From positions 1-22,899 of the forward strand of contig JBBQSU010000048.1 of assembly GCA_038234815.1 (NCBI GenBank): a stretch of 22,899 nt of DNA, in the 5' to 3' direction. The notes beneath the pieces were generated by a model. That model was given only the letters and a program-made list of their open reading frames with translations, ran no database searches and was not told where the DNA came from. The number at the start of each line of letters is the position of its first letter. Position 1 is the first letter of the stretch. This DNA comes from JBBQSU01 sp038234815 (GTDB taxonomy: Bacteria > Planctomycetota > Phycisphaerae > Tepidisphaerales > Tepidisphaeraceae). Positions 22,876 through 22,899 of the stretch are shown piece after piece. The position numbers were made by a program, and so were the translations under genes.

Positions 22876-22899
22876 ATGCGTCGCGACCTTGCGATCGCC
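22876..22899 (+). CDS. Start of an unidentified gene, cut by window edge
   Basis: An ATG with an excellent ribosome-binding site (GAAAGGAGTCGGTC before it) opens a frame reading MRRDLAIA to the last base. The basic start followed by hydrophobic residues could be a signal peptide, but eight residues cannot identify the gene. It diverges from the HEAT-repeat gene. Confidence 0.5.

Overview
The window looks like a chromosomal segment of a moderately high-GC, PVC-type bacterium, most likely a planctomycete (perhaps Phycisphaerae). That is inference. It rests on the style of the small membrane proteins and lipoproteins, a ComM protein without the usual Cys motif, a secreted HEAT-repeat protein, and the mixture of short operons with many solitary genes. 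No rRNA, CRISPR array, prophage or complete mobile element is visible.

Layout. 1-1,623 (minus): the cut-off start of an ISAs1-type transposase, two small membrane proteins and a lipoprotein. 1,800-2,000: a non-coding stretch that folds into a closed four-way-junction structure followed, on the minus strand, by a GC hairpin; this is the best candidate for something undescribed. 2,253-3,353 (plus): an 83-residue unknown protein and a TatD-like (EboB-like) metal hydrolase. 3,769-4,148 (minus): tmRNA with a readable 20-residue tag and a promoter. 4,625-11,016: a nucleotide-sugar block. A five-gene minus-strand operon (C-methyltransferase, UXS-like dehydratase/epimerase, UDP-glucose dehydrogenase, RfbF-like nucleotidyltransferase, PIG-L deacetylase) converges on a plus-strand gene for a second C-methyltransferase of the same architecture. 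11,101-13,182: ComM (TTG start), tRNA-Arg(CCT) and a 58-residue 2[4Fe-4S] ferredoxin. 13,541-14,456: two convergent lipoprotein genes sharing a bidirectional terminator. 14,566-17,156: an HD-domain phosphohydrolase, a cupredoxin and MiaA. 17,515-20,362 (minus): a MATE transporter, QueG and a Dabb-domain lipoprotein, tightly packed. 20,447-22,651 (minus): a secreted HEAT-repeat protein with an embedded receiver-like segment, a clean promoter and a terminator. The last 24 bases start a new plus-strand gene.

How the genes fit together. The sugar block should supply an activated, probably acidic or decarboxylated and C-methylated or deacetylated sugar for a surface glycan; no glycosyltransferase, transporter or polymerase lies in the window. 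miaA and queG both modify tRNA anticodon-loop regions but lie in different transcription units. Three promoters can be read with 17-base spacers (tmRNA, tRNA-Arg, HEAT gene), and two of them share the same -35 hexamer, TTGCTC. Several very GC-rich hairpins have their U-rich side on the minus strand and appear to punctuate leftward transcription.
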